Shown: positions 38,295 to 46,592 of the stretch, in pieces
How the letters are laid out: each line of letters begins with the position of its first letter
Position numbering within the stretch: position 1 is the first letter of the stretch
NCBI GenBank assembly: GCA_900540895.1
Contig: UQHV01000002.1
Coordinates: forward strand, 62,001 to 126,000
Direction: 5' to 3'
Source: an uncultured Collinsella sp.
Lineage (GTDB): Bacteria; Actinomycetota; Coriobacteriia; Coriobacteriales; Coriobacteriaceae
DNA length: 64,000 bases
Translations under genes and position numbers: made by a program
Notes under the pieces: model-generated
What the model was told of the DNA's origin: nothing
Seen by the model: only the letters and a program-made list of their open reading frames with translations
Database searches by the model: none

Positions 38295-39665
38295 ATGGAC
38301 CAGCGTTCCGTACGCGATATTCTTGCCGGTAAAACCTACTTTATCCGCACCTTTGGCTGCCAGATGAATCAGCACGACTCTGAGCGCGTGAGCGGTCTGC
38401 TCGATTCGTATGGTTGCCTCATGGCGCTCGATCCCGAGCATGCCGATATTGTTGTCTTCATGACATGCTGCGTGCGCGAGGCCGCCGATACTCGCCTGTA
38501 CGGTCAGTGCAACTCTTGTAAGAGCCTCCCGCCCTCACCCTCGGGCAAGCGTGTGGTTGCCGTTGGTGGTTGCATCGCGCAGCGCGATGGCGAGGGCCTG
38601 CTCACCAACGTCGATAACGTCAATGTCATCTTTGGTACGCATTCCATCGCACATGTGGCCGAGCTCATTGCCGAGGCGTTCCTTGATGGCAAGCGTCATA
38701 TCCGCACCAATGAGCATGAGGATACGGATGCCATGAGCATGCCGTGGCATCGCGAGACCCAGTATCACGCCTGGGTGCCCATTATGACGGGCTGCAATAA
38801 TTTCTGTACCTATTGCATCGTGCCGTACGTGCGCGGTCGCGAAAAGAGCCGCCCCTTCGAGGAAATTGTCGACGAGGTGACCGGTTTGGTGCGCCAGGGC
38901 GTGCGCGAGATTACGCTGCTGGGCCAAAACGTTAACTCATATGGTCGCGATCTGTTTGGCAAGCCGCGTTTTGCCGATCTGCTGCGTGCCGTGGGTGATA
39001 CGGGTGTGGAGCGCATCTTCTTTACCTCTTCTCATCCTAAGGATCTGCTGCCCGAGACCATCGACGCCATGGCCGAGACGCCCGCCGTCATGCCGCAGCT
39101 TCACTTGGCCGTTCAGTCGGGCTCCACGCGTATCCTCAAAGAGATGAATCGCCGTTATACACGCGAGGACTATCTGGGCCTGGTCGATCGCATTCGCAAC
39201 CGCATGCCCGATATCGCGCTCTCTACCGATATTATCGTTGGCTTCCCGGGCGAGACTGAAGAGGACTTTGAGCAGACGCTCTCACTTGCCGAGACGGTCC
39301 GCTATGCTCAGGCCTATACCTTCATCTATTCCAAGCGCGCCGGTACCCCGGCCGCAGAGATTGACGATCCTACGCCGCATGAGGTTATTCTCGAGCGTTT
39401 CAACCGCCTGGTTAAGGTTATCGAGACTACGGCACACGAGTATAACCAGGGTGAGCTTCATACTGTGGTGCCGGCGCTCATTGAGGGAACGAGTAAAAAG
39501 AACGACGCGGTCCTGCTGGGCAAGAGTCCCAAGAATCAGACCGTGCATGCGCCTATCCCCGAGGGTTACAGCATCGATCAGCTTGTTGGCAAGATCGTTG
39601 ATGTTGACGTTGACGTTGCCAAGACCTGGTATTTGTCCGGCTCCGTTGTGGGCGAGCCGCGCTAA
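38295..39665 (+). CDS. miaB: tRNA-2-methylthio-N6-dimethylallyladenosine synthase
   Basis: MiaB adds methylthio to i6A37 of tRNA. The 456-residue protein has FIRTFGCQMNQHDSERVSGLL, MTCCVREAADTRLYGQ, the radical SAM motif CNNFCTYCIVPYVRGREKSR, and a C-terminal TRAM domain. ATG 38,295 has AGGA about 9 bases upstream; an ATG 6 bases earlier is also possible. Its stop overlaps miaA by one base, so both A37 modification steps are coupled. Confidence 0.95.
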   Translation: MDQRSVRDILAGKTYFIRTFGCQMNQHDSERVSGLLDSYGCLMALDPEHADIVVFMTCCVREAADTRLYGQCNSCKSLPPSPSGKRVVAVGGCIAQRDGEGLLTNVDNVNVIFGTHSIAHVAELIAEAFLDGKRHIRTNEHEDTDAMSMPWHRETQYHAWVPIMTGCNNFCTYCIVPYVRGREKSRPFEEIVDEVTGLVRQGVREITLLGQNVNSYGRDLFGKPRFADLLRAVGDTGVERIFFTSSHPKDLLPETIDAMAETPAVMPQLHLAVQSGSTRILKEMNRRYTREDYLGLVDRIRNRMPDIALSTDIIVGFPGETEEDFEQTLSLAETVRYAQAYTFIYSKRAGTPAAEIDDPTPHEVILERFNRLVKVIETTAHEYNQGELHTVVPALIEGTSKKNDAVLLGKSPKNQTVHAPIPEGYSIDQLVGKIVDVDVDVAKTWYLSGSVVGEPR

Positions 39666-40603
39666 TGGTTTCTCCCAGGGCAGGACTTTCCGCCGTTGCG
39701 ATCGTCGGTCCGACGGCGGTTGGTAAGAGTGATGTTGCCGACCGTTTGGCAGCTCGTCTTTCGTCCGAAGTGCTGTCGTGCGATGCGATGCAAATCTATC
39801 GCGGCATGGACATCGGTACCGCAAAGATGGCGCCCGATGAGTGTACGGTGCCGCTGCGTCTCGTCGACATTGTAGAGCCGGGTGTGCCATATTCTGCTGC
39901 GCTTTATCAGGCTGACGCTCGCGCGCATGTTGAACGTCTCCTTGGTTCGGGTTGCCTGCCGGTTTTTTGCGGAGGTACGGGGCTGTATCTCAAGGCCGCC
40001 CTCGATGAAATGGACTTTCCTTCGGGTGAACTTGAGGACGATCGTCGTATGGGCTATCAGGAGCTTGCCGAGCGTATTGGCGAGGAAGAGCTGCATGCCC
40101 TGCTTGCCGAGCGCGACCCAGAATCGGCTGCTGTTATTCATCCCCATAATGTGCGCCGTGTGATTCGTGCGCTCGAGATGCATGATGATGGTATCTCCTA
40201 TGCACAGCAAAAAAGTCAGTTTAGTGTTCCGCGCGAGCATTATCATGCTCTATGGTTTGGTCTGACGCGTAATCGCGAGGTGCTCTACGAGCGCATTAAC
40301 CTGCGCGTCGATCTGATGTTTGAGCAGGGTCTTGTCGATGAGGTTCGCGGTCTTATGGACCAGGGGCTGGGAGATGCCCTGACTTCGATGCAGGCAATTG
40401 GCTATAAAGAGATCATTGATGCTTTCAATGGCGTGATTTCTATGGATGAGGCTCGCGAACTCATCAAGATGCGTTCGCGTCGCTATGCCAAACGTCAGCT
40501 TTCGTGGTTTAAGCGCGATGACCGTATCGTGTGGTTTGATATGGACGAGTTTACGATCGATGAGGTCGTTGAGGACATCCTGCATCGTATTGAGGCTGCC
40601 TAA
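39665..40603 (+). CDS. miaA: tRNA dimethylallyltransferase
   Basis: MiaA isopentenylates A37, producing the MiaB substrate. The 312-residue protein has P-loop IVGPTAVGKSDVA, SCDAMQIYRGMDIGTAKM, and GGTGLYLKAALDEM, with IRALE and the tRNA-binding helical region following. Start and stop codons overlap miaB and hflX by one base each. Confidence 0.95.
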   Translation: MVSPRAGLSAVAIVGPTAVGKSDVADRLAARLSSEVLSCDAMQIYRGMDIGTAKMAPDECTVPLRLVDIVEPGVPYSAALYQADARAHVERLLGSGCLPVFCGGTGLYLKAALDEMDFPSGELEDDRRMGYQELAERIGEEELHALLAERDPESAAVIHPHNVRRVIRALEMHDDGISYAQQKSQFSVPREHYHALWFGLTRNREVLYERINLRVDLMFEQGLVDEVRGLMDQGLGDALTSMQAIGYKEIIDAFNGVISMDEARELIKMRSRRYAKRQLSWFKRDDRIVWFDMDEFTIDEVVEDILHRIEAA

Positions 40604-41892
40604 TGGCCCGTTTCCCCCTTGTTCCCACGGCGCCCGAGCCCGAGCGTGCCATATTAGTTGGTGTTGAGTGGCGCGACAATGCGTGGCCGCTCAATCGTTC
40701 GCTTGACGAGCTTGAGCGCCTGGCCCATACGGCTGGCGCCCAGTGCGTGGCACGCTTGTCACAGCGTCTGGTCAAGCCGTATCCAAAATCGTTTATCGGC
40801 TCCGGTAAGGTTGAGGAGCTTTGCGGGCTCGTGCATCGTATGGATGTCGATGTTGTTATCTTCGACGACGATTTATCGCCCTCGCAGCAATCCTATTTGG
40901 AGAAAGCCGTGGGCGAGCCGGTAAAGATTATCGATCGTACAGCACTGATTCTGGATATCTTTGGCCTGCATGCTCAGACTCGTGAGGGGCGCCTACAGGT
41001 ACAGCTGGCACAGCTTCAATATCTGTTGCCCCGTCTGCGTGGCATGTGGAGTCATCTCGCCAAGGAACAGACACGCGGCGGCATCGGCTCACGCTTTGGT
41101 CAGGGCGAAAGTCAACTCGAGGTCGACCGTCGCCTCATTCGCAATAAGATTGCCGCGCTTCGTCGTGAGCTTAAGCAGGTTGAACAGCGTCGCGATGTTC
41201 AATCCAAGAGCCGCATTGAGTCACCGGCTTTTCGCGTCGCGTTGGCCGGTTATACTAATGCGGGTAAATCGACGTTGCTCAATCGTCTGACCGGCTCTAC
41301 GGTACTTTCGCAGGACAAGCTGTTTGCTACGCTCGACCCGACGACGCGTTCGTATCGCCTTCCCGGCGGTCGTGGCATGACGATTACCGATACCGTTGGC
41401 TTTATTCAAAAGCTACCGCATGGTCTCGTTGATGCCTTTAAGTCCACGCTGTCTGAGGTTCTTGGTGCCGATCTGATTCTTAAAGTTGTGGATGCCTCTG
41501 ACGAGGACTACGAGCGCCAGCTCGAGGCAGTCGATCGCGTTCTTGACGAGATCGGTGCCGGCGAGCGTTTGACGCTTACGGTGTTCAATAAAATCGATCT
41601 TCTCGATAGCGTTGATCGATTGAGTTTCCGTCGTCGCTATCCCGAGGCCGTGCTGTTCTCGGCCCAGACGGGCGAGGGACTCGACGATCTCGTCGACCGT
41701 ATTGCTCGTGAGGCTGCTGCCACCGATGTGTTGCTCTCTGCTGATATCCCGTATCGCGAGGGCGCCCTCATCACGCTGGTGCATGAACAGGGAACCCTTG
41801 TGCACGAGGAATATCTTGAGGACGGCGTTCGTATTGTGGCGAAGCTGCCGGCTCGTATCGCGCCGCGGCTCAAGCGTTATCGCACCGAGTAG
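40603..41892 (+). CDS. hflX: Ribosome-associated GTPase HflX
   Basis: HflX splits stalled 70S ribosomes. The 429-residue protein has the N-terminal HflX domain (AGAQCVARLSQRLVKPYPKSFIGSGKVEEL; ERPG-type loop), a coiled linker, and a G domain with GYTNAGKSTLLN near residue 210, DTVGFIQKLP and NKIDLL. The miaB-miaA-hflX order resembles other bacteria (there with hfq between). It overlaps the convergent membrane-protein gene by 16 bases. Confidence 0.95.
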   Translation: MARFPLVPTAPEPERAILVGVEWRDNAWPLNRSLDELERLAHTAGAQCVARLSQRLVKPYPKSFIGSGKVEELCGLVHRMDVDVVIFDDDLSPSQQSYLEKAVGEPVKIIDRTALILDIFGLHAQTREGRLQVQLAQLQYLLPRLRGMWSHLAKEQTRGGIGSRFGQGESQLEVDRRLIRNKIAALRRELKQVEQRRDVQSKSRIESPAFRVALAGYTNAGKSTLLNRLTGSTVLSQDKLFATLDPTTRSYRLPGGRGMTITDTVGFIQKLPHGLVDAFKSTLSEVLGADLILKVVDASDEDYERQLEAVDRVLDEIGAGERLTLTVFNKIDLLDSVDRLSFRRRYPEAVLFSAQTGEGLDDLVDRIAREAAATDVLLSADIPYREGALITLVHEQGTLVHEEYLEDGVRIVAKLPARIAPRLKRYRTE

Positions 41893-42581
41893 ACGAGCTC
41901 CAAAAAGCCCAGAATAATGGGCTGATGCAGCAGATAAAAGGGGAGTGCATGACGTCCAAGGCTGGCGAGCGCCGGGACGGGATTGGCGTAGGCCCAGCTT
42001 GGGGCGGGATGTTCACATCTTTGAGCGGTGCGCGCAGCAAAGTATCCTGTGAGGTACATGAATATAAACGGGATGATTGGATAATAGTCGCCTGAAACGA
42101 ACCAGGGGCCGGGAAATCCTAGCCACGCCAAATAGGAGAATGAATAGGTCGATTTCGGGATGCCCCATGTCGCTGCGAAGAGAGCGAGGCATATCGTAAT
42201 GCCCCACGTGCTAGGCACTTTCTTAAGCATCGGTCGTGCTACGGCTGCCACAGCGGTACACGTCGCCATGCAATAAATGATGCCAAAGTTCACTGAATCG
42301 TCGACCGATACGAGCGTTGTTGCAATCCAGACGACCAAAGCTGCGGCAGCGTATTTGGCCGCTCGTTTAGCATTGTTGCGCGAAAGGGTGCACATCCAAC
42401 CCGCGATAAACAAAAATACCCAGCTGATGCTGGCGCGCCAGATGTCTTGAAAGACAGTCTGGGTAAACCAGGGCATATCCCAGTCGTACAGGTAGGCGAG
42501 ATCGTAGCAAGCGTGAAAACCTGCCATTGAAATCATCGTAAACCCGCGGACGGTATCAAAGATAGTGATGCGTTTTTGCAT
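41877..42581 (-). CDS. DUF1624-type membrane acyltransferase-like protein
   Basis: The 234-residue protein has about seven hydrophobic segments and starts ITIFDTVRGFTMISMAGFHACYDLAYLY, the DUF1624 (heparan-alpha-glucosaminide acetyltransferase-like) beginning with a membrane histidine that may accept or transfer the acyl group. The acceptor is unknown. Its ATG overlaps the lexA stop by one base, so it is likely to be read with lexA and could be SOS-induced. It converges on hflX with a 16-base overlap and no terminator between. Confidence 0.75.
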   Translation of the reverse strand: MQKRITIFDTVRGFTMISMAGFHACYDLAYLYDWDMPWFTQTVFQDIWRASISWVFLFIAGWMCTLSRNNAKRAAKYAAAALVVWIATTLVSVDDSVNFGIIYCMATCTAVAAVARPMLKKVPSTWGITICLALFAATWGIPKSTYSFSYLAWLGFPGPWFVSGDYYPIIPFIFMYLTGYFAARTAQRCEHPAPSWAYANPVPALASLGRHALPFYLLHQPIILGFLELVYSVR

Positions 42582-43225
42582 TACGAGAACCGGCGCATCA
42601 AGCCGACGACTTTGCCCAAGATAACGGGATTCGTTGCATAGATAGGCTCCATGGTGTCATTCTCGGGCTGCAGGCGTACGCGTCCCTGCTCCTTGTAGAA
42701 CGTCTTGACGGTCGCTGAACCATCAATCATGGCCACGACAATTTCGCCGTTCATGGCACTCTTTTGTTCACGGACGATGATGTAATCGCCATTGAAGATG
42801 CCGACATTGATCATTGAGCTCCCATGCACCTCAAGGATAAAGGAACCCTGATCGGTGGCGATTTCGGTCGGGATAGTAAAAGTGTCTTCGATATTCTGCT
42901 CGGCCAGAATGGGAATCCCAGCCGCGACGCGACCAACGAGCGGTAGCGAGACCGTTCCGCGAGGTGCGGTGGGCTCGTCAGATTTAGAAATTGAGACAGA
43001 GGAACCGTCCTCGTTAAAGAGTTCCAGGGCGCGCGGTTTGGTGGCATCGCGCTTGAGTAGCCCGCGCGCCTCCAGAGCAGATAGATGGGCGTGCACGGTG
43101 CTGGGGGAGGAAAGGCCCACGGCAGAAGCCATCTCGCGCACGCTGGGCGGATAACCCTTCTCCTGCTGATATTCCTTGATGAAGTCGTAAATTTGCTGCT
43201 GACGCTTGGTAATTTTGCGAGCCAT
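42581..43225 (-). CDS. lexA: SOS repressor LexA
   Basis: LexA represses the SOS regulon until RecA filaments provoke self-cleavage. The 214-residue protein has the winged helix (MARKITKRQQQIYDFIKEYQQEKGYPPSVREMA...STVHAHL, 1-65), the Ala-Gly cleavage site in GRVAAGIP, the catalytic serine in GSSMINVGIFNGD and the lysine in SATVKTFYKEQ. The start at 43,225 has AGAGGA upstream; longer forms run into the operator region. It is divergent from a LysM gene, with SOS boxes between. Confidence 0.95.
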   Translation of the reverse strand: MARKITKRQQQIYDFIKEYQQEKGYPPSVREMASAVGLSSPSTVHAHLSALEARGLLKRDATKPRALELFNEDGSSVSISKSDEPTAPRGTVSLPLVGRVAAGIPILAEQNIEDTFTIPTEIATDQGSFILEVHGSSMINVGIFNGDYIIVREQKSAMNGEIVVAMIDGSATVKTFYKEQGRVRLQPENDTMEPIYATNPVILGKVVGLMRRFS

Positions 43226-43249
43226 CAGGGCATCCTCTCTACCCATGTC

Positions 43250-43261
43250 AAACAAATGTTC
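43250..43261. promoter_or_regulatory. Imperfect SOS box near lexA
   Basis: AAACAAATGTTC differs from GAAC-N4-GTTC at one base. It is the box nearest to lexA, 25 bases from its start codon. Confidence 0.45.
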
Positions 43262-43270
43262 GAATTTTGC

Positions 43271-43298
43271 TTGACAGGAACAACTGTTCGAAGATAAT
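43271..43298 (+). promoter_or_regulatory. Promoter of the LysM gene with SOS box in the spacer
   Basis: TTGACA (43,271-43,276), 16 bases, GATAAT (43,293-43,298). The spacer contains GAACAACTGTTC (43,278-43,289), a perfect GAAC-N4-GTTC LexA box. Confidence 0.8.
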
Positions 43299-43305
43299 AA
43301 TAACC

Positions 43306-43317
43306 GAACATTCGTTC
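43306..43317. promoter_or_regulatory. Second perfect SOS box in the lexA-LysM interval
   Basis: GAACATTCGTTC, flanked by C and T, is a perfect match. It lies just downstream of the LysM -10 and upstream of lexA, so it may act on both genes. Confidence 0.8.
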
Positions 43318-43385
43318 TCGCGCTAGACATTTTTGTCCGCGCGGCTTGATAAAACTGTTCTCAGCAAAACACGCGAGAGGAGAAC

Positions 43386-43838
43386 ATGATGAACGCAACG
43401 AATATGGTCCAGGGAAACCTTGCCCTTAAACTCGAGACGCCTGCAGAACCCACTTTTACGGTTGTTCAGGGTGGCCGCTCCGGCTTTCAGCCTTTGACCG
43501 TAAAGCCTGCTCGCAATCAGCAGGCTGTAGTTGCGCCGGCCCGCGTTGCCCTGAAGGTTCCGACGATTGTCGCCGTTGCCGTTGCGCTTACGCTCTTCGT
43601 TGTCCTCGCTACGTCGGTCTTTAGCGCTCGTCACGCCGCGTATGCCGAGTCCGTTTCCAACGTTACCTACGAGACTATTCGCGTTCAGCCTGGTGATTCT
43701 CTTTGGTCGCTTGCCGAGGAATATCCTATCGAAGGCCTTTCCACGCAAGAGACTTCCGACATGATCCGTAACGTCAATCATCTGGAGCATGGTTCGCTCG
43801 CCGCCGGTGCGCATCTTAAGGTTCCTGCTCGTTCGTAA
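43386..43838 (+). CDS. LysM-domain membrane protein, probable SOS cell-division inhibitor (YneA-like)
   Basis: The 150-residue protein has a cytoplasmic N-terminus (1-55), one membrane helix (about 58-80) and an extracytoplasmic LysM-like domain (YETIRVQPGDSLWSLAEEYPIEGLSTQETSDMIRNVNHLEHGSLAAGAHLKVP). Layout and position divergent from lexA are those of Bacillus YneA and actinobacterial DivS-type proteins, which halt division during the SOS response. Sequence similarity to YneA outside LysM is not apparent, so the role is inferred from context. ATG 43,386 follows GAGAGGAG. Confidence 0.75.
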   Translation: MMNATNMVQGNLALKLETPAEPTFTVVQGGRSGFQPLTVKPARNQQAVVAPARVALKVPTIVAVAVALTLFVVLATSVFSARHAAYAESVSNVTYETIRVQPGDSLWSLAEEYPIEGLSTQETSDMIRNVNHLEHGSLAAGAHLKVPARS

Positions 43839-43851
43839 TCATTATCGCGCT

Positions 43852-43895
43852 GCGCATGGTACCCTTGTTATCGTTTAAGAGGAGGTACCATGCGC
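43852..43895 (+). promoter_or_regulatory. Inverted repeat enclosing the nrdR ribosome site and start codon
   Basis: GCGCATGGTACC (43,852-43,863) and GGTACCATGCGC (43,884-43,895) are perfect 12-base inverted repeats. The second arm contains the nrdR ATG (43,890) and part of the AGAGGAGG ribosome site; a transcript including both arms would hide the start. Confidence 0.7.
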
Positions 43896-44333
43896 TGTCC
43901 CAAATGTGGCAAGGCACATACCCGCGTCGTTGATTCCCGTATGCAGGAGTCAAATAACACCATTAAGCGCCGTCGCGAATGTTGCTCGTGTAACTATCGC
44001 TTTACAACGTTTGAGCGATGCGAAGACCCAATCGAGGTCATTAAGTCAGACGGAACCAAGCAGCGGTTCGATCGCAATAAGCTGCTCGTCGGCTTGATGC
44101 GCGCCACCATCAAGCGTGATATCGATACTAAGAAGCTCAATGAGATTATCGACGACATCGAGGTCGAGCTGCGCTCTCGCACGCTGACGGCCGTCACGTC
44201 CCATGAGTTGGGTGACATGGTGCTCAAGCGCTTGGCCAAGATCGACAAGGTGGCCTACATCCGCTTTGCCTCGGTCTACCGCGATTTCAAAGACGTCGAT
44301 GAGTTTCTGCAAGAGCTCGACAAGCTAAGGTGA
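43890..44333 (+). CDS. nrdR: Transcriptional repressor NrdR
   Basis: NrdR senses dATP/ATP and represses ribonucleotide reductase genes. The 147-residue protein has a zinc ribbon (MRCPKCGKAHTRVVDSR...CCSCNYRF) and an ATP-cone (VIKSDGTKQRFDRNKLLVGLMRA). It precedes dut by 4 bases, placing two nucleotide-pool genes together. The nrd targets are not in this window. Confidence 0.95.
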   Translation: MRCPKCGKAHTRVVDSRMQESNNTIKRRRECCSCNYRFTTFERCEDPIEVIKSDGTKQRFDRNKLLVGLMRATIKRDIDTKKLNEIIDDIEVELRSRTLTAVTSHELGDMVLKRLAKIDKVAYIRFASVYRDFKDVDEFLQELDKLR

Positions 44334-44337
44334 TTCC

Positions 44338-44781
44338 ATGCCCAACATTACCGTCAACATAAAGCGTCTCGACCCCACCGTCGAGCTTCCCAAATACGCC
44401 CATCCCACCGATGCCGGCTTGGATTTGCGCTCCAACGAGGACTGCGTCCTGAAGCCCTTCGAACGTCGTCTGGTCTCTACTGGGCTGGCCATCGCCTTGC
44501 CCGATGGCTACGCCGGCTTCGTCCAGCCCCGCAGCGGCTTGGCCATCAAGCAGGGCCTGTCTATAGTTAACACGCCGGGCCTCATCGACGCCCACTACCG
44601 AGGAGAACTCAAGGTTATCCTCATCAACCTGGACCCCTCCAACAACATCCAAATCAACAAAGGCGACCGCATAGCCCAGCTCGTCATCCAAGAAGTCCCC
44701 ACGGTTAACCTCATAGAAGTAGAAGAACTAGACGAAACCGACCGAGGCAACGGAGGCTTCGGCTCCTCCGGCGTCGCCTAG
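44338..44781 (+). CDS. dut: dUTP diphosphatase
   Basis: Dut hydrolyses dUTP to dUMP, keeping uracil out of DNA. The 147-residue trimeric-type enzyme has all five motifs: DAGLDLRS, PRSGLAIK, TPGLIDAHYRGELKV, RIAQLVI and GNGGFGSSG. It follows nrdR by 4 bases. Confidence 0.95.
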   Translation: MPNITVNIKRLDPTVELPKYAHPTDAGLDLRSNEDCVLKPFERRLVSTGLAIALPDGYAGFVQPRSGLAIKQGLSIVNTPGLIDAHYRGELKVILINLDPSNNIQINKGDRIAQLVIQEVPTVNLIEVEELDETDRGNGGFGSSGVA

Positions 44782-44797
44782 GGGCGCTCGTATCCCT

Positions 44798-44900
44798 CCC
44801 GCCCGCCTCTCACACATATCATTCCATGCTCAAACATTCTCGCTTCGCTTCGCTCGCTGCGAAACTGCGCGTGGAACGATATGTGTGAGAGGCGGGCGGG
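44798..44900 (+). repeat. Long hairpin element 1 with conserved loop
   Basis: Arms of 29 bases (44,798-44,826 and 44,872-44,900) pair with one G-T type change around a 45-base loop, TGCTCAAACATTC...CTGCGCG. Loop and the adjoining ATATCAT/ACGATAT stem part recur inverted in element 2 (45,059-45,160), but the outer arms are different sequences. Confidence 0.85.
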
Positions 44901-44933
44901 CGGCTACTCGCTTGAAACAATATTTACTTTTCT

Positions 44934-44982
44934 AGTAAGCCGACGCTACAAAGGGACCGTCCCCTTGTAGCGTCGGCTTACT
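44934..44982 (+). repeat. Long perfect hairpin between elements 1 and 2
   Basis: An 18-base perfect stem from AGTAAGCCGACGCTACAA, with a 13-base loop that itself can pair (GGGACCGTCCC). No T run follows. Unrelated in sequence to its neighbours. Confidence 0.8.
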
Positions 44983-45058
44983 GTATTTATATTTTCTGGT
45001 TCCCCTTTGCAGATTTTACTGGTGGGGAATCTGGTATAGCTGCTAGTACGTTAACGCA

Positions 45059-45160
45059 GCTAGCCTGCGGGAGGCCCTATATATCGTCCCGCGCGCAGTT
45101 TCGCAGCGAAGCGAGAATGTTTGAGCACGGGATGATATATAGGGCCTCCCGCAGGCTAGC
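45059..45160 (-). repeat. Long hairpin element 2 with conserved loop
   Basis: Arms of 33 bases (45,059-45,091 and 45,128-45,160) with one wobble difference enclose a 36-base loop. The loop is the reverse complement of that in element 1, less 9 bases. Together with element 1 and the middle hairpin it fills the 392-base dut to glycosyltransferase spacer, in which I see no gene. Confidence 0.85.
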
Positions 45161-45173
45161 GGACATTAAGACC

Positions 45174-46475
45174 CTAGCGAATATGCGCGGGTTTATCGCC
45201 CCAGTAGAAGCGGCAGAAGGCTCGTTTGCGCTTTTGGGGTTTGCCTACGAGCTCCATGGTTGCGATGGCTATATCTTCGGCTGCGTGGGGGCGGCGTAGT
45301 ACTTCGCCGTTGATGAGTAGGGCTTTGAGTGATTCGGGATGATCGTGCAGATGGCGCAGAGTTACGATGAGTTCTCGTGCGGTGGTGACATGCATGCTGG
45401 CGCCCATGCCGGTAAGCATCGTGGTGTTGGCCTTTTCCTGACCGTATGATTTGCCCAGCAGGATCATCGGCAGATGAGCGCACAGGCACTCGGTGACGGT
45501 GAGTCCGCCCGATTTGAGGATTGCCAGGTCGCAGCCGTGCATGAGGGCCGCCATGTCGTCCACGTAGTCCAGAACCGTGACGTTGTCGAGCTTCATGGCG
45601 TCGAAGAGCGTCTTGAGGCGGGTGGCGTATTCCTCATCCTTGCCCGGCAAAAAGACAAAGTGCATGTCCTCGAAGCTGCGCAGGAAGGGGAGTGTGCGGT
45701 CCATCTCCGCGCGAAAGCGAACGTACGGTTGAGGCAAACTGGCACCGGCCATCACCAACACAACGGTCTTGTCAGCGGGGAGATTGAACTTCTCGAGTTC
45801 TTCCTCGCGATTGTAGTCCGTATCAAACCCGGCGCGAATGGGGATGCCTGTAATGCGGATTTTGGTCTCGGGAACCTTACGGGGGCGAAGTGTCTCGGCC
45901 ATAAATTCGTTGGCTACGCAGAACACGTCGGTGTCCTTGTGGGGCCAAAAGCCTTCGACTTCGTAATCGGTCGGCACGCAGATGACCGGGTAATCGATAC
46001 CCGTGATGACGCGGGCGCCCACAGCGACGTTGGCCGCCGTAATGTGTGTTGCGACCACAGCTATGGGCCTGCGGGTCCGGACGTATTCGTTGAAGGCGGG
46101 GAACATAATTCGTGACCATGCTGTGCCGCCGCCCCAGAGCAGATGTCCTGTAAGCGTATATCGCCAGGTCAGGTCGTAAATGGGGCGTGTGGCTCCCGTA
46201 AAAGAAGCCGCGGTCTTATTACCATCGAACCTAATGCGTCCAAAATCGAGGATATCTCGGACTTCGATCTCAATATCCTCAGGGATTCCCTTGGTGCCGC
46301 GGATAAGGTCAAATGCTTGTGCAATCGCGTTGGCGGCGGCTTTGTGGCCCGATCCAACCGATGCGTGCACAATGGTTACCAGGGGTTTTTGTGTAGGCGA
46401 AACGGTCATTTGCTCCGGTTGGGGAGTGGCTTGCATGGGCAGGGGAGCGCTATTGCTCGTCTGCGTTTGATCCAT
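45174..46475 (-). CDS. MGDG synthase/UgtP-type glycosyltransferase (GT28)
   Basis: The 433-residue protein has HASVGSGHKAAANAIAQAF (about 37-55), the MGDG synthase N-terminal domain, and a C-terminal nucleotide-sugar site (VLDYVDDMAALMHGCDLAILKSGGLTVTECLCAHLPMILL). Such enzymes add sugar to diacylglycerol to make glycolipids and lipoteichoic acid anchors; MurG-like lipid substrates are also possible. The first 30 residues are Pro/Gln/Thr-rich and not part of the fold. GGGGAG precedes the start. Confidence 0.82.
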   Translation of the reverse strand: MDQTQTSNSAPLPMQATPQPEQMTVSPTQKPLVTIVHASVGSGHKAAANAIAQAFDLIRGTKGIPEDIEIEVRDILDFGRIRFDGNKTAASFTGATRPIYDLTWRYTLTGHLLWGGGTAWSRIMFPAFNEYVRTRRPIAVVATHITAANVAVGARVITGIDYPVICVPTDYEVEGFWPHKDTDVFCVANEFMAETLRPRKVPETKIRITGIPIRAGFDTDYNREEELEKFNLPADKTVVLVMAGASLPQPYVRFRAEMDRTLPFLRSFEDMHFVFLPGKDEEYATRLKTLFDAMKLDNVTVLDYVDDMAALMHGCDLAILKSGGLTVTECLCAHLPMILLGKSYGQEKANTTMLTGMGASMHVTTARELIVTLRHLHDHPESLKALLINGEVLRRPHAAEDIAIATMELVGKPQKRKRAFCRFYWGDKPAHIR

Positions 46476-46546
46476 AGATAACTCCCCTTAATCTTTGTTT
46501 CGCAAAGAATCATTGTAGTGCATGAGTGTCACGTTTGCCTAAATTT

Positions 46547-46555
46547 GGGTATGAG
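46547..46555 (+). promoter_or_regulatory. Candidate -10 region for trxB
   Basis: GGGTATGAG, 38 bases upstream of the trxB ATG, of the recurrent GGGTA type. Confidence 0.3.
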
Positions 46556-46592
46556 CGCAAAGAACGCCAATCTTTCGACAGGAGGTCTCTTC

